Shown: positions 39,876-50,088, counted from the stretch's first letter. The stretch: DNA of 53,188 bases from Cognatilysobacter terrigena (GCF_004361065.1 NZ_SELT01000022.1:1-53188); one strand, 5' to 3'. Notes: generated by a model not told the origin, from the letters alone. Numbers and translations are program-made.

Positions 39876-39904
39876 TTGGAACCGCTGCTGCTGTTTGGTA
39901 TATG
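39876..39904 (+). promoter_or_regulatory. Sigma-70 promoter of tonB-exbB-exbD-exbD
   Basis: TTGGAA (39876-39881), a 17-bp spacer and TATATG (39899-39904), 89 bp upstream of the tonB start. No obvious Fur box was recognised in the interval. Confidence 0.55.
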
Positions 39905-39993
39905 CTTGGTAGTTCCCACGGGCGTGAAGACCGTTGGGGTGAACCACGCCCGCGGCGCCATGGCGTCCGGAATTCCCTCCTGAGCAATGGCGC

Positions 39994-40656
39994 ATGACGC
40001 AAGACCTCTCCCACGCCACTCGTCGAGATAGCGAAGGGCTGAACTGGCCTCGTATTGCCGGTATCTCCTCCGCGATCGCCGTGCACGTCGCGGCACTCCT
40101 TCTTCTTCTCGTGCCGGCCACTGCGCCGAAGGTGCACAAGGAGGAGGAGCAGGTCACCGTCGTGAACCTGATCAAGCCGCCGCCGCCGCCCCCTCCGCCG
40201 CCGCCGCCGCCGCCGGAGCCGCCGAAGCAGCTGATCCTCAATCCGCCCAAGCAGCAGATCGTCCAGCCGACGCCGACGCCGCCGCCGCCGGAGCAGCCGC
40301 CGATCATCACGGAGGATGCCAACGCGATGTCGACGCCGGCCCCGCCGCCGGCTCCGCCCGCGCCGCCGGCCGCCGCGCCTGCGCCGCCGACCGAGCAGAA
40401 CGGTGGTGCGGCCAGCGTCTGCGGTCGTGCGCCGATCTCGTATCCGCCGACGGCGCTGCGCGAGCAGGCTGAAGGCACGACGTCGGTCACCGTCACCTGG
40501 ACGGCCGACGGCACGATCCAGACCGCAACCGTCCGCAAGAGCTCCGGCAATCGCGACCTCGACCGCGCTGCGGTCTCCCAGGTCAAGCGCTGGAAGATCT
40601 GCCCGGGCACGACCGGCTCCGGCTTCGTCGACTTCCAGTTCACGCTCGGCGGCTAA
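39994..40656 (+). CDS. tonB: Energy transducer TonB
   Basis: 220 residues. One N-terminal membrane helix (21-41, with the conserved intramembrane His31), then a Pro-rich periplasmic spacer with 13 consecutive Pro (62-74) followed by further PxP and Lys/Pro segments, then the C-terminal TonB domain. That domain (ISYPPTALREQAEGTTSVTV, AAVSQVKRWKICP) contains two Cys (CGRAP and KICPG) likely to form a disulfide. It transfers the proton-motive force from ExbBD to outer-membrane TonB-dependent receptors. First gene of the tonB-exbB-exbD-exbD operon. Confidence 0.95.
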   Translation: MTQDLSHATRRDSEGLNWPRIAGISSAIAVHVAALLLLLVPATAPKVHKEEEQVTVVNLIKPPPPPPPPPPPPPEPPKQLILNPPKQQIVQPTPTPPPPEQPPIITEDANAMSTPAPPPAPPAPPAAAPAPPTEQNGGAASVCGRAPISYPPTALREQAEGTTSVTVTWTADGTIQTATVRKSSGNRDLDRAAVSQVKRWKICPGTTGSGFVDFQFTLGG

Positions 40657-40717
40657 GCGAGCGCAGCTCCACCCACCCTTTGCACCACCTTTCAACTACT
40701 CAACAAAGGTAAGCGTC

Positions 40718-41491
40718 ATGTTGCAGGAAACCCTCGCCCAAGCCGCCGCCACCGGAGGCAACGCCGCATCTGCCCTGACGCAGATGGGCCCGCTGCACCT
40801 GCTGCAGGAAATGACCGGCAATCCGGGCCAGTACATCATCTCGTGGGTCGTGCTCCTGACCCTGACGCTGATGTCGGCCATGTCGATCTACTGGATCGTC
40901 ATGAACTTCATCAAGAACACCCGCCTGCGCGCCAGCAGCGACCGCGTCATCAGCACGTTCTGGGAAACCCCGAACGCGCAGGACGCGATCCGCTACATGG
41001 AAGAGCAGCCGCGCTTCGAGCCGTTCTCGAAGATCGCGCTCGACGCCGCCCAGGCCGCTGCCCACCACCAGCGTCACGAGGGTTCGCGCCTCGTCGAGTC
41101 GCTGAACCGCTCCGAGTTCGTCGACCGCGCCCTGCGCCAGGCCGTCACCCGTGAGTCGTCGCGTCTGGAAGCCGGCCTGACCGTGCTCGCCACCGTCGGT
41201 TCGACCGCTCCGTTCGTCGGTCTGCTCGGTACGGTGTGGGGCATCTACGGCGCGCTGATCCGCATCGGTGCTTCGGGCCAGGCGTCGATCGACGCGGTCG
41301 CCGGTCCGGTCGGCGAGGCGCTGATCATGACCGCCCTCGGTCTGTTCGTCGCGATCCCGGCGGTTCTGGCGTACAACTTCTTCAACCGCCTGAACCGCGT
41401 TACTAACAACAAGTTCGATACGTTCGCGCACGACCTGCACGACTTCTTCGCGACCGGCGCGCGCGTCGGCGAAGTCCCGGCCAAGCGCTAA
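40718..41491 (+). CDS. exbB: ExbB/TolQ-family proton channel subunit
   Basis: 257 residues, ATG preceded by AAAGGTAA. TM1 is near residues 39-62 (IISWVVLLTLTLMSAMSIYWIVMNF). The large cytosolic loop precedes TM2 and TM3, which carry the family motifs LTVLATVGSTAPFVGLLGTVWGI and VGEALIMTALGLFVAIPAVLAYN. It forms the pentameric channel that, with ExbD, drives TonB. Directly downstream of tonB, with 61 bp between. Confidence 0.95.
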   Translation: MLQETLAQAAATGGNAASALTQMGPLHLLQEMTGNPGQYIISWVVLLTLTLMSAMSIYWIVMNFIKNTRLRASSDRVISTFWETPNAQDAIRYMEEQPRFEPFSKIALDAAQAAAHHQRHEGSRLVESLNRSEFVDRALRQAVTRESSRLEAGLTVLATVGSTAPFVGLLGTVWGIYGALIRIGASGQASIDAVAGPVGEALIMTALGLFVAIPAVLAYNFFNRLNRVTNNKFDTFAHDLHDFFATGARVGEVPAKR

Positions 41492-41523
41492 TCACCGGTC
41501 GAACGTCCTAACCGGAGTCGGAA

Positions 41524-41940
41524 ATGGCCTTCAGTTCAGGCAACAGCGGCGGCCCGATGGCCGAGATCAACGTCACCCCCCTCGTGGACGTGATGCTGGT
41601 GCTGCTGATCATCTTCATGATCACGGCGCCGCTCATGACCCACAAGGTGAAGGTGGAACTGCCGCAGGCCAACCTCGAGAAGCGCAACGAGGACCTGCCG
41701 CCGGTGCCGCCCGTCACGCTGACGGTCAAGGACGACGGTTCCGTGTACTGGAACGACGAGCCGATCCAGAAGGGTCTGCTCGAGAGCCAGTTCTCGGTGA
41801 TCGCGCAGCAGACGCCGCAGCCGCAGATCAACGTCCGCGGTGACAAGACGACCAAGTACCAGGTCCTGAAGGAGCTGGTCGACATGGCCCAGAAGCAGGG
41901 CATGCGCAAGGTCGGCTTCGTCGCCACCAAGGAAAAGTAA
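41524..41940 (+). CDS. exbD: ExbD/TolR-family subunit 1
   Basis: 138 residues. The N-terminal [20 protein letters not shown] holds the membrane Asp that carries protons, and a periplasmic C-terminal domain follows (VTLTVKDDGSVYWNDEPI, INVRGDKTTKYQVLKEL). Normal length. It lies 32 bp after exbB. One of two tandem ExbD paralogues in the operon. Confidence 0.95.
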   Translation: MAFSSGNSGGPMAEINVTPLVDVMLVLLIIFMITAPLMTHKVKVELPQANLEKRNEDLPPVPPVTLTVKDDGSVYWNDEPIQKGLLESQFSVIAQQTPQPQINVRGDKTTKYQVLKELVDMAQKQGMRKVGFVATKEK

Positions 41941-41949
41941 GGAACCGCC

Positions 41950-42369
<420 letters not shown>

Positions 42370-42445
42370 TCGCAGTACGGCGCGTCAAGAACTCGAACAA
42401 CGTCGCGCCGCAGCAATAACGATTTACCGCTTACCTTGTTGAAAG

Positions 42446-42471
42446 CGCCGCCCTCGGGCGGCGTTTTTTTT
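42446..42471 (+). terminator. Rho-independent terminator of the tonB operon
   Basis: CGCCGCC-ctcg-GGCGGCG followed by eight T, 77 bp after the exbD2 stop. Confidence 0.93.
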
Positions 42472-42668
42472 GGCCCGTTTCCGGTCGCGCGCATCGTCCA
42501 CGCGCCGAGTGCTTTATCGCCGCATCGAGCGCGCGTGACGGCGTCTGTTCGCAGGCGCTGCAGATCGAATAACACGGGACGGGTCGAGCGCGTCCTAGAA
42601 GACAAGATCGCGTATTGCCGACTACCCGACGTTCGCACACATAGCGATGTCGACTCGCCGCACCGGAC

Positions 42669-43451
42669 TTATTCGTAAGCGCTGCGAATCACGCGCAGAT
42701 AGCCATCGACCGTCGCGCGGAGGCCGTCGTACAGCGCCTCGCTAATCAACGCGTGGCCGATCGACACCTCGAGAACATCGGGTACGCCGCGAAGGAACGA
42801 TGCAAGATTGGCCTGGCTGAGATCGTGGCCTGCGTTGACGCCCAGTCCGACCGCCTGCGCACGGCGTGCGACAGTCGATGCCGCCGCGATTGCTGCACGC
42901 GCATCGCCATGCGCAAAGGCTTCGGCATAGGGTCCGGTGTAGAGCTCGACGCGATCGGCGCCCACATCCGCTGCGCGCTCCACGCCACGCGCCGACGGCA
43001 ATGCTGCTGCGTCCGCATCGGCGTCGACGAACAGGCTCACGCGACAGCCGAGCGACCTCAACGCCGCAACCAGTTCGCGAAGCCGGCCCAGGTCGCCACC
43101 GAAATCGAAGCCGTGGTCCGAGGTGATCTGCGCATCGCTGTCGGGCACGAGCGTCGCCTGCGCAGGGCGCGTCGCTTCGCACAAGGCGAGGAAGCCGGGA
43201 TAGCCGGCACGAGGTGGGGCGAACGGATTGCCTTCGATGTTGAACTCGACGCCGCGCGCGCGCGTCAGCTCCGACAGGCTGTAGACGTCGTCGGCCGTGA
43301 TGTGCCGCGCGTCGGGGCGCGGATGCACCGTGATGCCCGCGGCTCCAGCATCGAGACAAGTTGCTGCCGCCCGTACGACGCTCGGTTCGCTGCCGCCTCG
43401 GGAGTTCCGAAGCACCGCGATCTTGTTGACGTTGACGCTGAGCAAGGTCAT
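42669..43451 (-). CDS. pdxJ: Pyridoxine 5'-phosphate synthase
   Basis: 260 residues of TIM-barrel type. The N-terminal [17 protein letters not shown], the HPRPDARHI motif, [53 protein letters not shown] and the terminal [12 protein letters not shown] phosphate-binding loop are all characteristic. It condenses 1-deoxyxylulose 5-phosphate with 3-amino-2-oxopropyl phosphate to pyridoxine 5'-phosphate in the cytosol. Convergent with the tonB operon; its upstream side is a 500-bp non-coding stretch. Confidence 0.96.
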   Translation of the reverse strand: MTLLSVNVNKIAVLRNSRGGSEPSVVRAAATCLDAGAAGITVHPRPDARHITADDVYSLSELTRARGVEFNIEGNPFAPPRAGYPGFLALCEATRPAQATLVPDSDAQITSDHGFDFGGDLGRLRELVAALRSLGCRVSLFVDADADAAALPSARGVERAADVGADRVELYTGPYAEAFAHGDARAAIAAASTVARRAQAVGLGVNAGHDLSQANLASFLRGVPDVLEVSIGHALISEALYDGLRATVDGYLRVIRSAYE

Positions 43452-43951
43452 GACCCGATCGTAGCGCGACGCACCACGATTCGCGCGCAGCCTCCATGGC
43501 GACTGCCGACGTGCAGCGTCGTCAATGCGGCGGAAAGACGAAAGCCGCTAGGGACGGAGTTCGATGCGAGCAACCGTCGAGCGGCACATGCGCGCGTCGC
43601 GGCCAGTCGATATGGCCCTCGAGGGCAGAGCTATGCCAATGCCAACGTGGCAGTCGCCGGCCACGCTGACGACGGCTGGACGTCGTTCGCCATCTGGCCA
43701 CATCCCCGCAAGCAAACACGCACGTGCGCGGCCGCACGTGCAGCAATCTCTGCGCAACCGACTTTGCAGCAGCTCGACGTGACGCGCCGGCGTGGTGCAC
43801 GCGAAGCCCCCGAGTGCGTACCAAAGCGAGGCGTACGTTACACGCCCTGCGCATGCGATTCGCAGGCCGCGAGCCTCCGCGCCAACCGGTGCGCGCGCTC
43901 CGCACGCCGCGAGTCGCGTGCATCCACCCAAGGCGCGGCCACGCAGCGCGA
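43452..43951. other. 500-bp intergenic stretch upstream of pdxJ
   Basis: Lies between the pdxJ start and the stop of the next leftward gene. Small open frames on both strands are Arg/Ala/Thr-rich and lack ribosome sites, signal sequences or domains; I consider none real. A short dyad TGCCA-acg-TGGCA is at 43640-43652. It must contain the pdxJ promoter and could hold a decayed gene or a long leader, but I see no defined RNA. Confidence 0.45.
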
Positions 43952-44212
43952 TTAAACGGTCGGCGGTTCCGTGTTCGCCGCTGCGGCCTGCCGTGCCTCC
44001 GCCTGCTCGCGCAGACGCGTGAGTTCCGCGGGGTCGACGATCATCGCGGGGTTGCCGCTCCGACTTTCGAGGCGTGCCGCCAGCAGGCCCATCAACCATG
44101 CGATCACCAGCGCGAACGCGACGATCAGGGCGACCACCATCAACGCGGTCGAGGCGGTCTTGAAGGCGACGGCGAAGGCCGCGATCGCGAGCAGGAGATA
44201 GAGCCAGGACAT
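43952..44212 (-). CDS. Small two-helix membrane protein, unknown function
   Basis: 86 residues starting at MSWLYLLLAIAAF with GAGGAA upstream; a longer frame has no ribosome site. Two hydrophobic helices (2-18 and 25-48) are followed by a charged, Glu/Arg/Ala-rich cytosolic tail (DPAELTRLREQAEARQAAAA) that looks like a coiled coil. No domain recognised. It stands alone between pdxJ and the cardiolipin synthase gene. Confidence 0.7.
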   Translation of the reverse strand: MSWLYLLLAIAAFAVAFKTASTALMVVALIVAFALVIAWLMGLLAARLESRSGNPAMIVDPAELTRLREQAEARQAAAANTEPPTV

Positions 44213-44479
44213 GCGATGTTCCTCGTGGGACGAGGCGAGTGTAGCGCCGTCATCCGCCGCTGGGCCTCGTCCGGGCCGCGACGTCGACCGTCTATCGGAG
44301 CGTTGTCGCGCCAAGGCACGCCGGCTGCGGCCCAACGCAAGCTGCCCATCCGCTGGAACCGTCGTTCCGCCTTCAAGGGGCTTCGTCGGCCGCGCCATGC
44401 CCCGCGCGGAATCCGGCACGCGCGCGACAGCCCATCGCGGCAACCAACGCCTCTATCCACTGCATTGAGCGACCCACGG

Positions 44480-45907
44480 CTACAACAACGGCGACATCAA
44501 CCGCGCTAGCGCTTCCGGCAGCTTCGCCCGTAGGAACGACCGATGACGATCCACGCGCACCCGCGGGGCATGCGACATGTCGTGATGCAGGATGTCGGCG
44601 AGCGACGCCGCGATCCCCGCGTCGCGGAACAGCATCGATACTTCGAAGTTCAAACGGAAACTGCGGTGGTCGAAGTTCGCGCTGCCGATGATCGCGATGT
44701 CGTCGTCGCAGAGCAGCGCCTTGGTGTGCAGCATGCGCGGGCCGTATTCGTGGATGCGAACGCCGGCAGCGAGCAGCTCGTCGAAGTACGAGCGTGCCGC
44801 GTAGGTCACCAGGCGCGAGTCGCTGGTGCGCGGCACGAGCAGGCGCACGTCGAGGCCCGCGAGCGCGGCCGAGGTCAGCGCCATCATCGCGGCCTCGCCC
44901 GGCACGAAATACGGCGTCGCCAGCCACACGCGCTGGCGTGCGCCGTGGATCGCCGACACGTGCATGCGATGGATCGCCTCCCACGACGCATCCGGCCCGG
45001 ATACCACGACCTGCGCCGACACCTCGCCGGGCTCGAACGTCACCCGAGGCAGGCTCGGCGGCCGCTGCCCGGTCGCGTAGATCCAGTCCTCGATGAAGAC
45101 CTGCTGCAGTGATGCCAGCACGTCGCCTTCGAGTCGCAGGTGGAGGTCGCGATAGGCGTCCGGGCGCAGGCGCTCGTCTTCCTCGTCGGTGACGTTGATG
45201 CCGCCGGTGAACCCGATGCGGCCGTCGATGACGACGATCTTGCGGTGCGACCGCATGTTGAGCCACGGCCGCCGCCACCGCGACAGCATCGGATGGAACC
45301 ACGCGACCTCGGCACCGGCCTCGAGCAACGGCGCGAGGAAGCGATGACCGACCTTCGCCGAGCCCACCGCGTCGATCAGCAGACGCACCGCGACGCCCGC
45401 GCGCGCACGTTCGATCAGCGCATCGCGTACGCGGGTGCCGGTGCGGTCCGGCTCGAAGATGTAGTACTCGAGGTGCACGTGTTCCTGTGCGTTCCCGATC
45501 GCCTCGAGCAGCGCATCGTAGGTCGCACCGCCATCGACGAGCAGGCGTACGTCGGTGGCGGTGGATGCAGGCAGGCGCGTCGTCGCCAGGCCGAGGCGGG
45601 CGAGCTCGCGCGATTCCGCGGCTTCGGCGCTGTCGGGCGTCTCGGGCATGCGCGCACGCGCGCGACCGCGACGCAGGCGCTGGCGTCGGATGCGCTGCGG
45701 GCCGAACACGTAATAGACGACGAAGCCCACATACGGCAGCGCGGCGAGGCTGATCAGCCAGGCCAGCGTCGCCGCCGGTTCGCGTTTCTGCAGGACGATC
45801 CACAGACCCAGGCCGACGAGGTAGACCAGCCAGCCGGCCAGCAGCCACGCGCCCAGCGTCGGGTGTGCCCGCACCAGCCCGTGCAGGGCGTCGACGAGAC
45901 TCAGCAC
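44480..45907 (-). CDS. cls: Cardiolipin synthase-like phospholipase D enzyme
   Basis: 475 residues from a GTG (VLSLVDALHGL) preceded by GGTGG; a longer frame adds an Arg-rich stretch with no family resemblance. Two N-terminal TM helices (20-38, 47-67) are followed by two HKD motifs: H221-K223-D228 in SHRKIVVIDG and H394-K396-D401 in LHTKALLCDDD. The associated GGINVTDEE and GSANFDHRSFRLNFE motifs are present. It would condense two phosphatidylglycerols into cardiolipin in the inner membrane. The exact start is the main uncertainty. Confidence 0.9.
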   Translation of the reverse strand: MLSLVDALHGLVRAHPTLGAWLLAGWLVYLVGLGLWIVLQKREPAATLAWLISLAALPYVGFVVYYVFGPQRIRRQRLRRGRARARMPETPDSAEAAESRELARLGLATTRLPASTATDVRLLVDGGATYDALLEAIGNAQEHVHLEYYIFEPDRTGTRVRDALIERARAGVAVRLLIDAVGSAKVGHRFLAPLLEAGAEVAWFHPMLSRWRRPWLNMRSHRKIVVIDGRIGFTGGINVTDEEDERLRPDAYRDLHLRLEGDVLASLQQVFIEDWIYATGQRPPSLPRVTFEPGEVSAQVVVSGPDASWEAIHRMHVSAIHGARQRVWLATPYFVPGEAAMMALTSAALAGLDVRLLVPRTSDSRLVTYAARSYFDELLAAGVRIHEYGPRMLHTKALLCDDDIAIIGSANFDHRSFRLNFEVSMLFRDAGIAASLADILHHDMSHAPRVRVDRHRSFLRAKLPEALARLMSPLL

Positions 45908-46072
45908 GACGCCACCGCGGGCGCGGCCGGGACAGGGCGGGGTGGAGCGGCGTGCATCGTTCGCGACCGGACGGACACCGGGCGCCCGATCATACGGCCG
46001 CTGCGTCGAGGCGGAGGTGACATCCACAGCCGGGTCGCGGAGGGTGAGACGACCGCGACCGACAATCGGCGC

Positions 46073-47161
46073 ATGACCGACGCCCGCAAACCGCAGAAGC
46101 CGATCAAGGGCCGCGGCTCGGCGTCGCGGGTGGCCGGCCGGTTCGAGGTAACGACGACCGAAGGCGTCGACGATGGCTGGGGTTCGGTCTACGAGGATCT
46201 CGTCGATCCGCCGAAGCTCGCGACCACCGTCACCGAAGAACGCGCGCGCACGATCCTGACGCGCAACCAGTCGCCGGACGTCGGCTTCTCGCAATCACTC
46301 AATCCGTACCGCGGCTGCGAGCACGGCTGCGTGTACTGCTTTGCGCGGCCGACGCACGCGTATCTCGACCTCTCGCCCGGTCTGGACTTCGAGACCAAGC
46401 TCTACGCGAAGACGAACGCACTCGAGCGGTTGCGCGACGAACTCGCCAAGCCCGGCTACGTGCCGATGGTGACTGCGCTCGGCATCAATACCGATGCCTA
46501 CCAGCCGATCGAACGACGCTACGGCATCACGCGGCAGGTGCTCGAACTGTTCGCGGAGACCAAGCATCCGGTGAGCTTCGTCACCAAGAGCGCGCTGATC
46601 GAACGCGACGTCGACCTGCTCGCCCAGATGGCGCGCGACAACCTGGTCAGCGTGCACTTCTCGGTGACGACGCTCGACAACCATCTCGCCTCGAAGCTCG
46701 AACCGCGGGCCACCGCGCCGCATTCGAAGTTGCGTGCGATGAAGACGTTGACGGACGCCGGGGTGCCGGTGGGCGTGATGGTCGCGCCGGTGATCCCGAT
46801 GATCACCGACATGGAGATGGAGCACATCCTCGAGGCCGCGTACGAACACGGCGCGCGCGAGGCCGGCTACACGCTGCTGCGGCTGCCGTACGAGCTGAAG
46901 GACGTGTGGCGCGAATGGCTGGAGCTGCACTACCCCGATCGCGCCGCGCACGTGATGAGCCTGGTGCAGCAGATGCGCGGCGGCCGCGACTACCAAGCGG
47001 AATTCGGCACGCGCATGACCGGCACCGGCGTGTTCGCGCAGCTCGTGCAACAGCGCTTCCGCAAGGCGCGTGCGCGCATCGGCTATGGGCGGTATCCGGA
47101 ACTGGATGCGAGCAAGTTCGTGCCGCCGCGGAAGGTCACGCCGCAGGGTGAGTTGTTCTGA
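46073..47161 (+). CDS. PA0069-family (SplB-like) radical SAM protein
   Basis: 362 residues. The cluster motif is GCEHGCVYCFARP, with Cys82, Cys86 and Cys89 (CxxxCxxC) binding a 4Fe-4S cluster and SAM. The following region (GLDFETKLYAKTNALERLRD, VTALGINTDAYQPIE) and the partial TIM barrel match the Rv2578c/PA0069 group related to SplB spore photoproduct lyase. An N-terminal basic region KPIKGRGSASRVAGRFE precedes it, as is typical. The function is unproved; DNA-related repair chemistry is inference from SplB. Its stop abuts the convergent permease's stop with no spacer. Confidence 0.9.
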   Translation: MTDARKPQKPIKGRGSASRVAGRFEVTTTEGVDDGWGSVYEDLVDPPKLATTVTEERARTILTRNQSPDVGFSQSLNPYRGCEHGCVYCFARPTHAYLDLSPGLDFETKLYAKTNALERLRDELAKPGYVPMVTALGINTDAYQPIERRYGITRQVLELFAETKHPVSFVTKSALIERDVDLLAQMARDNLVSVHFSVTTLDNHLASKLEPRATAPHSKLRAMKTLTDAGVPVGVMVAPVIPMITDMEMEHILEAAYEHGAREAGYTLLRLPYELKDVWREWLELHYPDRAAHVMSLVQQMRGGRDYQAEFGTRMTGTGVFAQLVQQRFRKARARIGYGRYPELDASKFVPPRKVTPQGELF

Positions 47162-48955
47162 TCACACCGGCCACAACGGACCACCCAGCCACAGCCACTG
47201 CGCCATCCACGCGCTGACCAGCGCGATCGTGGCGGTCAGCGGCACGCCGACTTTCAGGAAGTCGGCGAAGCGGTACTGCCCCGGCCCGAGGATGAGGAGG
47301 TTGCCGTGGTGGCCGATCGGCGTGAGGAAGGCCACGACCGCACCGAGCGCCGTGCACACCACGTACGGCGTCGCCGGCTGATCGAGCGAATGCGCGACGT
47401 TCAGCGCGATCGGCGCGAGCAGCACCGTCGTCGCGCCGTCGGAGAGGATCTGCGTGAGCAGCGCGGCCGCACCGAACATCACCAGCAACACGCCGAGCGG
47501 CGGCCAGTGCGCGACGACCTTGAGCAGCGCATCGGCGAGCAGTTGCGCCGTGCCGGTCGATTCCATCGCGATACCGAGCGGGATGACGCCGGCGATCATC
47601 ACGAAGATGCGCACGTCGATCTCGCGATAGGCGCGGTCGACGTCGACGCAGCGCGTCGCCACCATCGCGACCGCGCCGCACAGGAACGCGAGCGGCGCGG
47701 GCAGCCATTCGGTCGCCGCGGCGATCACGGTCGCGGCGAGGATGCTCAGCGCAAGCGGTGCGCGCAGCCGTCGCATCGCTTCGCCGCCGAACGGCATCAG
47801 CATGAGGAAGCCGTGGTGCGCGGCCAGTTCGGCGAAGCGCGACGCGCGGCCGTAGAGCACGAGCAGGTCGCCTTCGCGCAGGCGCTCGTCGGCCAGGCGC
47901 GTGCTGTGCACGCCGTAACGACGCCACAGGCCGCCGACGACGACACGGAAGCGCCGCGCGAAATCGAGTTTGCGTAACGAACGGCCGATGAATTCCGACG
48001 CCGGCGCGACAACCGCCTGCACGAACTGCGTATCGCCCTCGCCGTCGATGTCGCGGCCGAAGCGCGCGATCGCATGCAGGTCGAGGCCCGGATCGTCGTG
48101 CAGCGACGCCATCGCGTCGGCCGACGCCTCGACGAGCAGCAGATCGCCGGCGATGAGCGGGCTCGCGTCACCCAGGTCGTCGCGAACGCGGCCGTCGCGC
48201 ACCCAGCCGTGCAGCTGGAAGGTGTCGCCGAGCGCGTCGCGCAGTTCGGCGAGCGGGCGCGTGCTCCAGCGCCCGCCTTCGACGACGCACAGCTCCGTGC
48301 GATAGCGATCGAGCGTCATCCAGTCGTTGCCGCTCGCCGCGCCCGCACGCCGCGGCAACAGCCAGCGCGCCAGCAGCATGTAGGGAATGCTGATCGCGAC
48401 GAGCGCCAGGCCGATCGGCGTGATCGAAAAGATGTGCAGCCGGCCCGCGTGCGAACGTTCGAGCAGGTCCGCCGCGAGCAGGAACGCCGGCGCGCTGACC
48501 AGCGTCAGCGTGGTGCCGAGCGACGCCGCGAGCGACATCGGCATCAGCAGTCGCGACGGCGACAGGCCACGCGCCTGCGCGAAGCGGGTGACGATCGGCA
48601 GCATCATCGCCGTCACCATCACGTGGTGGGTGAACGACGACAGCGCCGCCACCGCCGGCATGATCACCAGTACCGCGCGCCATTCGCTCTGGCCGGCCGC
48701 ATGCCCGATCCATTGGCCGAGGCGTTCGGTCACCCCGGTCGCCGCCAGCGCGCCGGAGATGACGAATACCGCTGCGATGATGATGGCGGGCTCACTGGCG
48801 AACCCCGACAACGCCTGCTTGGCGTCGAGCACGCCGGTCAGCACCAGCGCGACCAGCGTCAGCATGGCGGTGACGTCCACGCGCAGCCGCTCGCTCACGA
48901 AGAGATAGAGCGCGCCGGCGAGGATCAGCAGGAAGGCGATCTGGTGGACGTCCAT
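47162..48955 (-). CDS. SLC13/DASS-type anion permease with two RCK-C domains
   Basis: 597 residues from MDVHQIAFLL. An N-terminal set of TM helices includes the membrane motif SSFTHHVMVTAMMLPIV. About 170 residues of cytosol contain two TrkA-C/RCK-C-like domains (GRWSTRPLAELRDALGDTF, SEFIGRSLRKLDFARRF), followed by a C-terminal TM bundle with LTQILSDGATTVLLAPIALN and TPIGHHGNLLILGPGQY. Such inserted RCK-C domains are common in bacterial sulfate or dicarboxylate permeases of this group. The substrate is unknown. A longer frame upstream lacks hydrophobicity. Confidence 0.9.
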   Translation of the reverse strand: MDVHQIAFLLILAGALYLFVSERLRVDVTAMLTLVALVLTGVLDAKQALSGFASEPAIIIAAVFVISGALAATGVTERLGQWIGHAAGQSEWRAVLVIMPAVAALSSFTHHVMVTAMMLPIVTRFAQARGLSPSRLLMPMSLAASLGTTLTLVSAPAFLLAADLLERSHAGRLHIFSITPIGLALVAISIPYMLLARWLLPRRAGAASGNDWMTLDRYRTELCVVEGGRWSTRPLAELRDALGDTFQLHGWVRDGRVRDDLGDASPLIAGDLLLVEASADAMASLHDDPGLDLHAIARFGRDIDGEGDTQFVQAVVAPASEFIGRSLRKLDFARRFRVVVGGLWRRYGVHSTRLADERLREGDLLVLYGRASRFAELAAHHGFLMLMPFGGEAMRRLRAPLALSILAATVIAAATEWLPAPLAFLCGAVAMVATRCVDVDRAYREIDVRIFVMIAGVIPLGIAMESTGTAQLLADALLKVVAHWPPLGVLLVMFGAAALLTQILSDGATTVLLAPIALNVAHSLDQPATPYVVCTALGAVVAFLTPIGHHGNLLILGPGQYRFADFLKVGVPLTATIALVSAWMAQWLWLGGPLWPV

Positions 48956-49088
48956 GGGCGAGCCGTCGGGTGTCGACCGATGCTGCCACCGACGACGGTC
49001 AACGCCGCGCGTGCAACCGGACCGGGTCTTCACCCCCGGGGACTAAACTCAAGGTTTCCGCTTGTGCCCGCCCGCCGTGCCTACTCCT

Positions 49089-50081
49089 ATGCCGACCGAC
49101 CGGATGGATCCGACGGCCAGCGCCTCCACGGCCTGGCTCTCGGCCTGCGCGGCGCCGACCGCGTTGATCGATGCGGACGGGCGCGTGCTCGCGGCGAATG
49201 CCGCGTTTACCCGACGCCTGCACGTCGGCGAGGGCGCACGCCTGGCCGACGTCGACCCCGCGCTGGGCGATCGCGCGACGCTTGATAGCCAAGGCCCGAG
49301 CGACGTCGCCGGCCATCCGACGGGTCACCTGCACATCGGCACGCTCGACGCCACGCATCGCGTCGCGCAGTGGATCGATACCCCGCCGGACCATCACGCC
49401 GAGCAGCGCCAGCTGCAGATGTTCGCCGACACCGTCGCGCACGACCTGCGCGCGCCGCTGCGGTCGATCGAAAGCTTCGCGAAGCTGCTCGAGGATCGCG
49501 CGTCGGAAAAACTCGACGCCAGCGAGCGCATGCACCTCTCGCGCATCCGCGCGGCGGCGACGCGCATGTCCGGCCTGCTGGTCGCGCTGGGCGAGCTGTC
49601 GCGCGCCGCGAGTGCGCCAATGCAGCCGGGCGAGGTCGACATCTCCATCCTCTGCGAATGGGCGCTCGCCGAACTGCACGATCTCGACCACGGGCGCGAC
49701 GTCATCGTCCATGTCGATCCCGGCCTGCGTGCGGTCGGCGACGAACGCCTGCTCCGACAGTTGCTGAAGTCGCTGCTGGAGAATGCGTGGAAGTTCACAC
49801 GCAACGTCGACCAGCCGCGCATCGACGTACACGGCGAGCGTGTCGGACGACGACTCAAGCTCGTGATCCGCGACACCGGTGCGGGTTTCGACATGCAGTA
49901 TGCTCACAAGCTATTCCAGCCGTTCCAGCGCCTGCACGGGTTGGACCAAGGCGCAGGCCACGGGCTCGGTCTCGCCATCGCGCAGCGCATCGCGCAACGG
50001 CATGGCGGGCACATCACCGCCGAGTCCACCGAAGGGCAGGGCAGCACGTTCACCGTCGACCTGCCCGCCGTCGACGACTGA
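49089..50081 (+). CDS. Soluble sensor histidine kinase (phytochrome-kinase type)
   Basis: 330 residues, no TM helix. A short N-terminal PAS-like part is visible (ALIDADGRVLAANAAFTRRL, 34-53 in the longer frame). The HisKA motif is FADTVAHDLRAPLRSIESFA with the phosphoaccepting His. HATPase boxes are LLENAWKFT, DTGAGFDMQYAHKLFQPF and GHGLGLAIA. The AHDLRAPLRSI form and FQPFQRLHG loop are those of Cph1/bacteriophytochrome-like kinases, but the chromophore domains are missing. The response regulator starts 8 bp later, forming a clear two-component pair. Start ATG 49089 chosen; GTG at 49062 or ATG at 49104 are possible. Confidence 0.88.
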   Translation: MPTDRMDPTASASTAWLSACAAPTALIDADGRVLAANAAFTRRLHVGEGARLADVDPALGDRATLDSQGPSDVAGHPTGHLHIGTLDATHRVAQWIDTPPDHHAEQRQLQMFADTVAHDLRAPLRSIESFAKLLEDRASEKLDASERMHLSRIRAAATRMSGLLVALGELSRAASAPMQPGEVDISILCEWALAELHDLDHGRDVIVHVDPGLRAVGDERLLRQLLKSLLENAWKFTRNVDQPRIDVHGERVGRRLKLVIRDTGAGFDMQYAHKLFQPFQRLHGLDQGAGHGLGLAIAQRIAQRHGGHITAESTEGQGSTFTVDLPAVDD

Positions 50082-50088
50082 GGCGCCG

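Noticed and set aside
39987-39995. ATG just upstream as the tonB start
   Set aside because: It is out of frame with the TonB reading frame by one base.
40180-40240. CCG-rich run as a microsatellite or phase-variable repeat
   Set aside because: It encodes the poly-Pro spacer of TonB; interrupted by CCC and CCT codons and normal for the family.
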